From NCBI RefSeq assembly GCF_045984285.3, contig NZ_JBJQIK030000006.1, positions 124,001-188,000 of the forward strand: a stretch of DNA of 64,000 bases, in the 5' to 3' direction. Of the stretch, positions 56,523 to 64,000 are shown one piece after another. The notes under the pieces were generated by a model that saw nothing but the letters and a program-made list of their open reading frames with translations, was not told the origin of the DNA and made no database searches. This stretch comes from Rugamonas sp045984285. GTDB taxonomy: Bacteria > Pseudomonadota > Gammaproteobacteria > Burkholderiales > Burkholderiaceae_D. Made by a program: the position numbers and the translations under genes. The stretch's first letter is position 1. Each line of letters begins with the position of its first letter.

Positions 56523-57020
56523 TCAGCTGACGTTTTCGAGATTCTCCAGCTGGCGCGCGAACAGGGCTTCCTGCGCGCGGATCTCGTCCGATGAAAAATC
56601 CTCATAGGCGCGCGTGGTGCGCGCCCACACTTCCGGCATCACCTGCTGAATCAGCGAGCGGCCGCTGTCGGTCAGTGAAATCATCACGCAGCGGCGGTCG
56701 CCCGGGCGGTTGCCGCGCGAGATCAGGCCCTGCGCTTCCAGATCGTTGCACACGCGCGTGAGGTTGGCCGGCTTCTCCATGCAGGCTTCGCCCAGTGCGG
56801 ACGCGGTGGAGGTCTCATTATCCGAGCCATACAGCACGGCCAGCACCATATAGCTGGCCTCTACCAGCTCGTACTTGCGCAGTACGGCGTTGGCCAGGTC
56901 TTTCACTCTTTTTTGTACGTGGTGCGTCATGCGCAGCAGGCGGATCTGGTCTTCGGGGAAGGCCGGCATGCGGGAACTGATATTTTTTAAACGCTTGTTC
57001 GTCGCATCAAAACTGCTCAT
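56523..57020 (-). CDS. MarR-family transcriptional regulator
   Basis: 165 aa. Winged-helix core: TSTASALGEACMEKPANLTRVCNDLEAQGLISR followed by the wing GDRRCVMISLTDSG. The start at 57020 has an AGGAG site five bases away; a GTG two codons upstream is less well placed. Convergent with the LacI gene (four-base gap) and divergent from the Cache-CheW gene, which is a natural candidate target. The ligand is unknown. Confidence 0.9.
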   Translation of the reverse strand: MSSFDATNKRLKNISSRMPAFPEDQIRLLRMTHHVQKRVKDLANAVLRKYELVEASYMVLAVLYGSDNETSTASALGEACMEKPANLTRVCNDLEAQGLISRGNRPGDRRCVMISLTDSGRSLIQQVMPEVWARTTRAYEDFSSDEIRAQEALFARQLENLENVS

Positions 57021-57039
57021 ACACACTCCTGTATGAAAA

Positions 57040-57049
57040 GAGATATCTC
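57040..57049. promoter_or_regulatory. Palindrome in the marR/Cache-CheW gap
   Basis: Perfect GAGATATCTC, 20 bases before the marR start, a possible autoregulatory MarR site. Confidence 0.35.
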
Positions 57050-57095
57050 AAAAGTAGGATTGTACTATTCGTTGTCCTTTGGTAAATCCTTTTTT

Positions 57096-57120
57096 CACCC
57101 AAGAATGCTCATTTTGGGTG
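57096..57120. promoter_or_regulatory. Dyad in the marR/Cache-CheW gap
   Basis: CACCCAA and TTGGGTG (perfect 7-bp arms, 11-base centre that contains a second AATG/CATT pair) about midway between the divergent starts. Operator-like; the whole 198-base gap is AT-richer than its surroundings. Confidence 0.4.
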
Positions 57121-57218
57121 CGGACGGCACTGCTGTGGTGCGAATACGCCACGAAATCGGCGGGTATTGCTGGCCTGAAACTTGCATATACCACTGGTTC
57201 ACTTTTATCCGGAACTAC

Positions 57219-59792
57219 ATGACCATGCTCTCTACCCAAAGTGAGGTCAACAAGAAGCTCCGCCGCCTGCTGCCCCACATGCTGCACGTGACGGAGAATC
57301 GCGAGACACTCAAATCCCTGGAATCCGTCTGGGACGTACTGAACCTGCTCGGCCAGCTGTCCGGCACCACCACCGAAATGGGCGGTACCAAGGCAGCTTT
57401 CGCCACGCTCACCGGCAATCTGCTGCAGAACCTGGCGCTCACCACCTTCAACAAACGCGTGCAGCAGATGGCGGCCCAGGCCCAGGTGGCGATCGATATC
57501 CTGATCCGCAACCTGTTCGAGCGCACTGCCGACATCGGCTTTCTTGCCACCGACGATGCGCTGCGCGCCTTCGCCGCCGCCTGCCAGCGCGGCGAGGCGC
57601 CGGACCGCGCAGCCATGAGCGAACGGCTGCAAGCCTATGTGCGGCGCTACTCCGTCTACCGCGATGTGATCCTCGTGGCGCCGGATGGCGCGGTGCTGGC
57701 GCGGCTGCCCGGCGCGCCGCAGGTCGAACGCATCAGCGACCCGCTGCTGGCCCAGGTGCTGGCCAGCGATGCGCCCTATACCGAAGCAGCCGTGTGCAGC
57801 CAGCTGTTCCCGAACGAGTCGCGCAATCTCTTCTATGCGGTGCGCGTGCAGGACGAAGCAGGAAATGTGCTCGGTGCGCTGTTCCTCTGCTTCGACTTCG
57901 AAAATGAAATCGGCCGCGTGTTCAAAGGACTGCAGCGCGCCGACGACTGGAGCGTGATTGCGCTGATGGACGACGAGGGCAAGGTGATTGCCAGCAGCGA
58001 TCCCTACCAGGTGATGGGCGGCGCCATCGTCAGTGCGCCGTACGGCGACGGCCACCTGTTGCGCTTCGCCGGCGCCGGCTATCTGGCGGTGCGCCGCGCC
58101 GCCCAGGGCTTCCAGGGCTATATGGGGCCGCAGGGCTGGAGCGCATTGGTGCTGGTGCCGCTCGACATGGCTTTCGACCAGGAAGAAAAGGACGCGCAGG
58201 AAGGGCAGGACGAAGCCCTGGTACGCGCAGTGCTGCACAGCGGCACGGCGTTCCCGCCCGAGCTGCAGGCCATTCCCCTGCAGGCGGACGCCATCCAGCG
58301 GGAGCTGAACCGCTCGGTGTGGAACGCGAATATCCGGCAGGGCGTGGCGCGCGAAGCGTCGATGAACCCGGCCTTCTCCAAGGTGCTGCTGGCGGAGATT
58401 GTACGCACCGGCACCCGCATGAAGGAAGTCTTCACGCGCTCGATCAGGGAACTGCAGGCCATGGTGGTCGCTTCGCAGCTGGAAGACTGCCAGTTCCTCG
58501 CCGCGCTGGCGATGGATATCCTCGACCGCAACCTCTATGAACGCGCCAACGACTGCCGCTGGTGGGCGCTCGATCCGCTGCTGCGCTCCCTGCTTGAAGA
58601 CGAGGCGGCGGATCAGCGCAGCGAGCGCCTGTCGGCGCGCCTTGCCGCGGTCAACGACCTGTACACGGTGTACGACAGCCTGCTGCTGTTCGATGCGGAG
58701 GGCGCCGTGGTTGCTGCATCGCGCCCGCATGTGGCGCAATGGCTTGGCCGCAAGCTCGACGCCCCCTGGTGCGCGCGGGCGCTGGCTTTGCCTGATGCGG
58801 AAAGCTATGCCGTGTCCGAATTCGAAGCCTCCGAACTGTATGGCGGCCAGCCGGCCTATATCTACGCTGCGGCGCTGCACGGCGCCGGCGGCCGGGCCGC
58901 AGGCGGCATTGCCATCGTGTTCGACAGCGGCCCGCAGATCGCGGCCATGCTGGGCGCCGCGCTGCCTTCGGCGCCCGGCGCGTTCGCGCTGTTCATCGAT
59001 GCGGACAACAATGTGATCGCGTCGACCGATCCGCTGCGGCCTGCGGGGAGCCGCGTCAACGTTCCCGCCGATGTGCGCGCACAGGCCATGGACGGCGGCG
59101 TGGCTAGGCTGGTGGTGCTGGACGGGCAGGTAATGGCGATCGGCGCACAGGCCTCCGCGGGCTACCGCGAATATCCGGGCACCGAAGGCCGCGCCGGCCA
59201 GCGTGCGCTGGCGCTGGTGTGCGTGCCGCTGGGCGAGGCCGGCAGCGAGCAGCAGGCCGACGACTGGATGCCGACCGCTGCGCCTTCCGCCGCGCCGGCG
59301 CAGGCAGGGCAGGACGATACCATCGACATCGCCAGCTTCCATGTGGGCCGCTACCTGCTGGGCGTGCCAGCCAGCGCGGTGGTGGAAGCCATCCCCTTCG
59401 GCGGCTTTGTGCGGCTGCCGAACACCTCGCAGAACGTGCGCGGCGCCATGGTCTACCGCGGCAGCACGATGCTGGTGTACGACCTGCATAATGCGCTGGG
59501 TCTCACGCCGCGCACGCGGCCGGAGGATATGCTGACGGTGGTGCTCAACGGCGAGAACGGCCGCCGCTTCGGCGTGCTGGTGGACCGCCTGGCCGATATT
59601 CCTGCGGTTGCACGCGGCGATATTGCGCCGGTCAGCAATGTGTTCGTCGGCATCACGCCGGTGCTGGCATCGGTCGTGAAATCATCGGGAGAGCAGGGGC
59701 CGATGCTGACGCTGCTGGCGGTTGAGCATATGGCTGAGGTGCTGAATACGCCCCAGGGGTGCGACATCGATCCCGCCGCTTTGTTAGAGTAA
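57219..59792 (+). CDS. Soluble tandem Cache-like plus CheW-domain protein
   Basis: 857 aa. Two similar halves (about 70-330 and 400-660) each carry a helix with FNKRVQQMAAQAQVAIDILIRNLFERTADIGFLATDD or the related MVVASQLEDCQFLAALAMDILDRNLYERANDCRWWALDP, then a Cache/PAS-like YSVYRDVILVAPDGAVLA or YTVYDSLLLFDAEGAVVA sandwich. The C-terminus (about 700-857) is a CheW domain (IASFHVGRYLLGVPASAVVEAI, GAMVYRGSTMLVYDLH). No signal peptide or membrane helix is seen, which is unusual for Cache domains. It probably couples a cytoplasmic ligand to a CheA-type array. Start at 57219 has a CGGAA site; a longer frame to 57033 crosses the dyads. Confidence 0.8.
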   Translation: MTMLSTQSEVNKKLRRLLPHMLHVTENRETLKSLESVWDVLNLLGQLSGTTTEMGGTKAAFATLTGNLLQNLALTTFNKRVQQMAAQAQVAIDILIRNLFERTADIGFLATDDALRAFAAACQRGEAPDRAAMSERLQAYVRRYSVYRDVILVAPDGAVLARLPGAPQVERISDPLLAQVLASDAPYTEAAVCSQLFPNESRNLFYAVRVQDEAGNVLGALFLCFDFENEIGRVFKGLQRADDWSVIALMDDEGKVIASSDPYQVMGGAIVSAPYGDGHLLRFAGAGYLAVRRAAQGFQGYMGPQGWSALVLVPLDMAFDQEEKDAQEGQDEALVRAVLHSGTAFPPELQAIPLQADAIQRELNRSVWNANIRQGVAREASMNPAFSKVLLAEIVRTGTRMKEVFTRSIRELQAMVVASQLEDCQFLAALAMDILDRNLYERANDCRWWALDPLLRSLLEDEAADQRSERLSARLAAVNDLYTVYDSLLLFDAEGAVVAASRPHVAQWLGRKLDAPWCARALALPDAESYAVSEFEASELYGGQPAYIYAAALHGAGGRAAGGIAIVFDSGPQIAAMLGAALPSAPGAFALFIDADNNVIASTDPLRPAGSRVNVPADVRAQAMDGGVARLVVLDGQVMAIGAQASAGYREYPGTEGRAGQRALALVCVPLGEAGSEQQADDWMPTAAPSAAPAQAGQDDTIDIASFHVGRYLLGVPASAVVEAIPFGGFVRLPNTSQNVRGAMVYRGSTMLVYDLHNALGLTPRTRPEDMLTVVLNGENGRRFGVLVDRLADIPAVARGDIAPVSNVFVGITPVLASVVKSSGEQGPMLTLLAVEHMAEVLNTPQGCDIDPAALLE

Positions 59793-59823
59793 TTGCAAGG
59801 CCGCCTCGCGCGGCGACGCAATT
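59791..59823. repeat. Hairpin across the Cache-CheW stop codon
   Basis: Symmetric structure: AATTGC and GCAATT outer arms, a 3x3 internal loop, inner arms GCCGC and GCGGC, loop CTCGC. It overlaps the stop codon and lies just before the ribosome-binding site of the next gene. No T-run, so more likely an mRNA stability or translation element than a terminator. Confidence 0.5.
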
Positions 59824-59835
59824 GTGGAGGCAATC

Positions 59836-60228
59836 ATGGCAGGCACCAGCACTCTCGATCCAGACAACTTCCCCACCGCGCCGGACCGCGTGCTGGGCCG
59901 TGGACACGGCACCGGCGCGCTCGGTCCCAGCGATACCTCCGATTCCGGCAGCGATATGCAGGGCGGCTCCGGCCTGGCCCAGCAGGTGGATACGGGACTG
60001 GACCAGGGCACCAATGAGGACACCGACCAGGGCACCGCCGGCGGCACCGCGGGCCCGGACGTCGGCGATGCGAACCTGGACAGCGATTCCGATGCCGGCG
60101 GTACTGGCGAGCGCGCCACCGTCGGCCGCGACACCACGGCGCCGGACGGCGGCGATATCGATGTGGACCACATCGAAACCATCCCGCTTACCACTAAGGA
60201 AGAGCGGGACGATATCGAACGGGATTAA
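59836..60228 (+). CDS. Acidic low-complexity protein, unknown function
   Basis: 130 aa, very rich in Gly, Asp, Thr and Ser, with almost no hydrophobic core, so probably intrinsically disordered. The N-terminal part DPDNFPTAPDRVLGRGHGTGALGPSD-like stretch resembles short conserved acidic proteins of pseudomonads and Oxalobacteraceae, recalled from memory. GGAGG lies five bases before ATG 59836; a GTG 12 bases upstream overlaps that site and is rejected. It overlaps the convergent SDR gene by four bases at the 3' end. Confidence 0.6.
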   Translation: MAGTSTLDPDNFPTAPDRVLGRGHGTGALGPSDTSDSGSDMQGGSGLAQQVDTGLDQGTNEDTDQGTAGGTAGPDVGDANLDSDSDAGGTGERATVGRDTTAPDGGDIDVDHIETIPLTTKEERDDIERD

Positions 60229-61265
60229 TGCTGCTGTGCGCCGGGCTGCTCCTGGCGCTGGCGGTTCTGGCTCAGCATCCAGGCCGCCATCAGCGCGCCG
60301 CCGCCGAGCAGCGCAAGCTTCATCGGATTGGCGCCCATCGTCAGCCGCGTGTAGGCGCTGTTGCGGTGCGTGTCGGGCAGGTTGCGGCCCTGCTTCAGTT
60401 CCTGCGATTCATCCGGTGAGTGCAGGGCATCCCTGCGGTGCTCTGCGCTGCGCTGCCGGCTGCGCTGCTGGCCGAACATGAAGGCTTCCGAATACTTGTC
60501 GAACAGGCGCGGCATATGGAAGCCGCCGACCGAATTCACCTTCGCCGCGCCGCCGACAAAGATATCGCGCTGCGGCGTCTCTGCCGCGCTCAGGATCGCC
60601 TCGGCCACCAGCTCCGGCGCATACAGCGGCGCGGGCAGCTTGGGTTCCACGTCCATATAGTTCTTGGCATGCACGGTGAACATGGTGTCGATGCCGGCGG
60701 GCTTGATCAGCGTGACCGAGACCGGCACGCCATCTTTTTCCAGTTCCATGCGGATCGCATCCGTAAAGCCCTTCACGGCATGTTTGGAGGCCGAGTACAT
60801 GCCCTGCAGCGGCACCGTGACGTCCGACACTTCGCTGCCCACATTGATCAGCGCACCGCCATGCTTGCGCATATGTTTTACGGCTTCCAGCGAGCCGTGC
60901 ACCACGCCCCAGAAATTGGTCTGGAACAGGCGGCGCTGGTCTTCCATCGATACCTGCTCGGTGCGGCCGTAGATCGAAATCCCGGCATTGTTTACCCAGG
61001 TATCGATGCGGCCGAAGCGCGCCATCGCCACATGGGCCAGGGATTCAACCGCATCCTGGTCGCCGACGTCGGTCGGCACGCCGAAGGCCTCCACGCCGCG
61101 TGCGCGCAGTTCCTGTTCCAGCTGGCCCAGCGCCTCTTCGCTGCGGGCCGCCAGCACCAGTTTCGCGCCGCGCGCAGCGGCCATGCGCGCCGTGGTGAGG
61201 CCGATGCCGCTGGTCGCGCCGGTGATTACGACGACCTGCTCGGATAGTTTTTTCAGACGCATCAT
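60225..61265 (-). CDS. SDR oxidoreductase with C-terminal membrane helix
   Basis: 346 aa. Classical SDR: cofactor motif GATSGIG (16-22), NNAG (92-95), catalytic Ser144, Tyr157 and Lys161; Arg41 after strand two suggests NADP(H). After about residue 260 there is an extension rich in Arg and Gln (FGQQRSRQRSAEHRRDAL) and finally a single helix (about 314-331, MKLALLGGGALMAAWML) that would anchor it to the membrane. Substrate unknown. Either of two consecutive ATGs (61265 or 61262) may be used; AGGAG is better spaced for the second. Confidence 0.88.
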   Translation of the reverse strand: MMRLKKLSEQVVVITGATSGIGLTTARMAAARGAKLVLAARSEEALGQLEQELRARGVEAFGVPTDVGDQDAVESLAHVAMARFGRIDTWVNNAGISIYGRTEQVSMEDQRRLFQTNFWGVVHGSLEAVKHMRKHGGALINVGSEVSDVTVPLQGMYSASKHAVKGFTDAIRMELEKDGVPVSVTLIKPAGIDTMFTVHAKNYMDVEPKLPAPLYAPELVAEAILSAAETPQRDIFVGGAAKVNSVGGFHMPRLFDKYSEAFMFGQQRSRQRSAEHRRDALHSPDESQELKQGRNLPDTHRNSAYTRLTMGANPMKLALLGGGALMAAWMLSQNRQRQEQPGAQQH

Positions 61266-61339
61266 TCACTCCTCTGTACGTTGATTTCGCCGTTTATCGT
61301 ACAGGCGAGGGGGCTTTGCGCGGCACACCGTTCCGCGTG

Positions 61340-62236
61340 TCAATCCACCCCGGACATGGCATCCGCCACCCAGTCCACAAAGGCGCGCACGCGCGGCGAA
61401 AGCTGGCGCTGGTAAGGGTAGAGCACCGACACCGGCATTGGCGGCGGCGGACATTGCGGCAGCAGCTCGTGCAGTGTGCCAGCCGCCAGCAGCGGGGCGG
61501 CACGGTAGCGCGGGATCTGGATAATGCCGAGGTCATTCAGGGCGCACAGCGAATACGCGTCGGCATTGTTCACGCTGACTTTGCCGCCCAGTTGTATATT
61601 GCGCACCTCGCCGTCCACTTCGAACTCCAGCGGCAGCAGGCGGCCGGTATTCGATGAGTGGAAGTTGACCGCCAGATGGCCTTCCAGCTCCTCCAGTGTG
61701 CGCGGCGTGCCGTGGCGGACGAGGTAGCCCGCGCTGGCGCACGTTACCTGCTGCAGCATTGCCACGCGGCGGCCGACCATGCTGGAGTCGCGCAGGGTGC
61801 CTGAGCGCAGCACGCAGTCCACGCCCTCGCGCACCAGGTCGACGTAGCGGTCGCCCATGCCGATCTCCAGTTCGATGTCCGGATAGCGCTCGAAGAATTC
61901 GCGCAATCGCGGCAGCACGAAATACCGGGCCACCATCTCCTGCAGGTCGACGCGGACCTTGCCTTTCGGCGCCACGCTGCTGTTGCCGAAGCCCGCCTCG
62001 GTTTCCTCCACATCGGCCAGGATGCGCAGGCAGCGCTGATAGTAGGCCTGGCCGTCGAGGGTGGGACTGACCTGGCGCGTGGTCCGGTGCAGCAGGCGCA
62101 CGCCGAGGCGCGTTTCCAGCTGCTTGATGGTGTGGGTGGCGGTGGCGGCAGGCAATTGCAAGTCTTCCGCCGCCTTGCTGAAACTGCTGAGTTCCACGAT
62201 GCGGGTGAACAGCCGCATGGCGTCGAATCGGTCCAT
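61340..62236 (-). CDS. LysR-family transcriptional regulator
   Basis: 298 aa. HTH at about 1-60 (MDRFDAMRLFTRIVELSSFSKAAEDLQLPAATATHTIKQLE), then an effector domain starting KGKVRVDLQEMVARYFVLPRL. The start at 62236 is set by the family N-terminus. It is divergent from an SDR gene across a 101-base gap, the usual LysR arrangement, so that SDR is the probable target. The gap contains a TGAAT...ATTCA dyad within about 62250-62285. Confidence 0.92.
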   Translation of the reverse strand: MDRFDAMRLFTRIVELSSFSKAAEDLQLPAATATHTIKQLETRLGVRLLHRTTRQVSPTLDGQAYYQRCLRILADVEETEAGFGNSSVAPKGKVRVDLQEMVARYFVLPRLREFFERYPDIELEIGMGDRYVDLVREGVDCVLRSGTLRDSSMVGRRVAMLQQVTCASAGYLVRHGTPRTLEELEGHLAVNFHSSNTGRLLPLEFEVDGEVRNIQLGGKVSVNNADAYSLCALNDLGIIQIPRYRAAPLLAAGTLHELLPQCPPPPMPVSVLYPYQRQLSPRVRAFVDWVADAMSGVD

Positions 62237-62337
62237 TATTGGCTCCGGCTGAATAATGAATGTGAGTTTAATCCATTTATTCATGGTATTGCATGCGGGA
62301 TACTGCTCCCATTCCAACGAATCTGAAGGAGCATCAC

Positions 62338-63072
62338 ATGACACAGCAAGTAGCTATCGTTACCGGCGGTTCCCGCGGCATTGGCGCTGCCATTTCCGAG
62401 CGCCTGGCGCGGGAAGGGTATGCGGTTGTCGTCAATTACGCGGGCAGGGCGGCGGAAGCGGAACAGACGGTTGCCGGCATTGCTGCGGCCGGCGGGCGTG
62501 CCGTGGCGGTCCAGGCCGACGTGTCGGACAGCGGCGCCGCGCGCAAACTGTTTGACGAAGCCATCGCCCGTTTTGGCCGGGTGGACATACTGGTCAACAA
62601 CGCAGGCGTCATGGCATCCGAATTGCCGCACCTGGCCGATACGGATGACCAGGCCTTCGACCGCCTGATTGCCGTCAACATCAAGGGCACATTCAATACC
62701 TTGCGCGAAGCGGCCGCCCGCCTCGAACACGGAGGCCGCATCATCAATTTTTCCACCAGCCTGGTGGGCACGCTGCTGCCGGGATATTCCGTGTATACCG
62801 CCACCAAGGCGGCTGTTGAGGCGATGACCAGCATCCTGGCCAAGGAATTGCGCGGCAAGAACATCACGGTGAACGCGGTGGCGCCGGGCCCCACTGCGAC
62901 CGAGCTGTTCCTGGAGGGGAAAACCGCAGAGCATGTGGAACGCCTCGCGAAGGCGCCGCCGCTGGAGCGCCTCGGCCGGCCGGAAGACATTGCGGATACG
63001 GTCGCCTTCCTGGCGCAGCCTGGCGGCTGGATCAATGGCCAGACGCTGCGGGCCAACGGCGGCATGGTGTAA
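62338..63072 (+). CDS. SDR family oxidoreductase (FabG-like)
   Basis: 244 aa. GGSRGIG (10-16), NNAG, catalytic Tyr153 and Lys157 in SVYTATKAA, and a C-terminal GGWINGQTLRANGGMV typical of FabG-type SDRs. Substrate not inferable. The start at 62338 has GAAGGAG upstream. Divergent from the LysR gene, which likely controls it in response to a ligand. Confidence 0.9.
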   Translation: MTQQVAIVTGGSRGIGAAISERLAREGYAVVVNYAGRAAEAEQTVAGIAAAGGRAVAVQADVSDSGAARKLFDEAIARFGRVDILVNNAGVMASELPHLADTDDQAFDRLIAVNIKGTFNTLREAAARLEHGGRIINFSTSLVGTLLPGYSVYTATKAAVEAMTSILAKELRGKNITVNAVAPGPTATELFLEGKTAEHVERLAKAPPLERLGRPEDIADTVAFLAQPGGWINGQTLRANGGMV

Positions 63073-63115
63073 AGCTCGCTACAATAAGCGGACAAAAGCT
63101 GGGAGGAGATCCGCA

Positions 63116-63376
63116 ATGGAAATGAAGCGCATCAATGCAGGCAAGCTGCGTGCCATCGGCTACGACGCGCGCGAGCGGATGCTGCGCGTGGAATTCGATG
63201 ACGGCAGTGCGATCGACTATTCGAATGTCGGCGCCGAGGTCTGGCGCAAGCTGTCCACCTCCGGCGCGGCGTGGAGCTACTACCGCGACAATATCGAAGA
63301 GGAATTCACCGGCCGCCGCAGCACCGTGCGCAAGGAATCCGGCCGCAAGGCGCTGGACGACCTGTTCGGAGGCTGA
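63116..63376 (+). CDS. KTSC-domain protein
   Basis: 86 aa. The KTSC domain (named for the C-terminal region of some lysyl-tRNA synthetases) is seen in IGYDARERMLRVEFDDGSAIDYSNVGAEVW and AWSYYRDNIEEEF. Nucleic-acid binding is often proposed for it; function is unproven. GGGAGGAG lies seven bases before ATG 63116. A TACAAT hexamer at 63080-63085 may be a -10 box. Its stop codon lies in the left arm of a long hairpin. Confidence 0.85.
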   Translation: MEMKRINAGKLRAIGYDARERMLRVEFDDGSAIDYSNVGAEVWRKLSTSGAAWSYYRDNIEEEFTGRRSTVRKESGRKALDDLFGG

Positions 63377-63433
63377 CACCATGGGGTCAGGCACCGTGTC
63401 ACTGACAAGTGGTGCCTGACCCCAAGGTGTCAG
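63373..63433. repeat. REP-like long hairpin between convergent genes
   Basis: Arms CTGACACC-AT-GGGGTCAGGCACC (63373-63395) and GGTGCCTGACCCC-AA-GGTGTCAG (63411-63433) pair over 22 of 23 positions. The 15-base centre holds a further TGTCA-C-TGACA dyad. The repeated GGTGTCAGGCACC-type words suggest a dispersed genomic repeat. Both flanking genes end inside the arms (TGA at 63374-63376 on plus, 63430-63432 on minus), so it may act as a bidirectional terminator. Confidence 0.8.
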
Positions 63434-64000
63434 GTGGCGGAGGATTTGGCCCAGAGGTTGAGGTGGCCTTCCTGGGCTTGCTTGTCGATGGCGGCGAGTT
63501 CGTCGGCGGTGAAGCTGAGGTTCTTGAGGGCGGCGACGTTTTCGCGGATCTGGGCGCTGTTGGAGGCGCCGATCAGCGTGGAGGTGATGCGCGGGTCGCG
63601 CAGCACCCAGGCCAGCGCCATCTGCGCCAGCGACTGGCCGCGCGCCTTCGCAATCTCGTTCAGGCCGCGCACGCGCGCCAGGTTTTCTTCGCTCAGGTGC
63701 GATTCCTTCAGCGAGGCGCCGCCCGGGCGGTTGATGCGCGCATCCGCCGGAATGCCGTTCAGGTATTTGTCCGACAGCACGCCCTGCGCCAGCGCCGTGA
63801 AGGTGATGCAGCCTATGCCTTCCTCGCCCAATGCATCGAGCAGGCCTTCCGTTTCGATCCAGCGGTTCAGCATATTGTAGGAAGGCTGGTGGATCAGGCA
63901 GGGCACCTTCCATTCGGCCAGCAGCGCTTTCGCTTCGCGCGTTTTTTCGGCGGAGTAGGAAGAGATGCCCACGTACAGCGCCTTGCCCTGCTGGACCGCG
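63430..64000 (-). CDS. yghZ: Aldo/keto reductase, YghZ-type (5' end outside window)
   Basis: The frame is open to the window edge, so about half of the protein is missing (active-site Tyr, Asp and Lys not seen). The visible 190 residues match the YghZ/L-glyceraldehyde-3-phosphate reductase group: AVQQGKALYVGISSYS, LIHQPSYNMLNRWIE, GCITFTALAQGVLSDKYLNGIP and TSTLIGASNSAQIREN near the end, the NADPH-binding part. These enzymes reduce small aldehydes, including methylglyoxal. The stop codon lies in the REP-like hairpin. Confidence 0.88.
   Translation of the reverse strand, partial: AVQQGKALYVGISSYSAEKTREAKALLAEWKVPCLIHQPSYNMLNRWIETEGLLDALGEEGIGCITFTALAQGVLSDKYLNGIPADARINRPGGASLKESHLSEENLARVRGLNEIAKARGQSLAQMALAWVLRDPRITSTLIGASNSAQIRENVAALKNLSFTADELAAIDKQAQEGHLNLWAKSSAT

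Noticed and set aside
57033..57218. A 62-residue N-terminal extension of the Cache-CheW protein
   Set aside because: The stretch is AT-rich, contains the dyads of the regulatory gap and has poor coding character; ATG 57219 has a better placed ribosome-binding site.

Overview
This 64 kb window is GC-rich, densely coded chromosomal DNA from a Gram-negative, aerobic, polysaccharide-degrading bacterium. The TonB-dependent receptor, the DsbA/MltB/MoxR-DUF58-TgpA set, the Asn-tailed small HTH protein, the soluble Cache-CheW protein and the TANAAT-like hexamers close upstream of several genes suggest an Oxalobacteraceae betaproteobacterium (Massilia/Duganella-like). That placement is inference; no rRNA or other phylogenetic marker is present. 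No tRNA, rRNA, CRISPR array, prophage or insertion sequence was seen.

Region 1 (3-13829, + strand) is one tightly packed operon: a GH144-type glucanase (cut by the window edge), a lipoprotein sugar-binding protein, two permeases, a discoidin plus six-hairpin glycosidase-like protein, an esterase, a GH1 beta-glucosidase, a GH94 1,2-beta-oligoglucan-phosphorylase-like protein and the ABC ATPase. Together these read as a beta-1,2-glucan (sophoro-oligosaccharide) uptake and phosphorolysis system. Most joints are stop/start overlaps.

Region 2 (13834-28285) is mainly housekeeping: GNAT acetyltransferase, cysteine synthase CysM, a small HTH-like protein behind an AT-rich 381 bp gap, the moxR/DUF58/transglutaminase/mltB run on the minus strand, a histone-deacetylase-like amidohydrolase, ribosome-assembly GTPase YlqF, an extradiol-type dioxygenase, an M1-like peptidase with a membrane partner, dsbA and a small membrane protein, ending at a clear rho-independent terminator.

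Region 3 (28317-56518) is a complete-looking glucuronoxylan programme. On the minus strand one long operon runs gudD - xylX - xylB - xylC - xylD (oxidative, Weimberg-type pentose route) - xylFGH (xylose ABC importer) - GH3. Divergent from it are an SGNH esterase, GH43 and GH115. GH10 and a second GH3 follow on the minus strand, then GH67, a TonB-dependent receptor and a LacI regulator on the plus strand. Related 14-bp operators (consensus about TGGTTGCGCTACCA) lie in the gudD/SGNH, GH3/GH67 and pre-receptor gaps, next to recognisable promoters. I infer that the LacI protein controls the set. Two alpha-glucuronidase families (GH67 and GH115) release glucuronic acid from xylan. GudD and XylD/XylX would feed that acid (after oxidation) and xylose towards the common intermediate alpha-ketoglutarate semialdehyde; the dehydrogenase that finishes both routes is not in the window.

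Region 4 (56523-64000) holds a MarR regulator divergent from a soluble tandem-Cache/CheW protein, an acidic low-complexity protein, an SDR with a C-terminal membrane helix, a LysR/SDR divergent pair, a KTSC-domain protein, a long REP-like hairpin whose arms carry the stop codons of both flanking genes, and a partial aldo/keto reductase.
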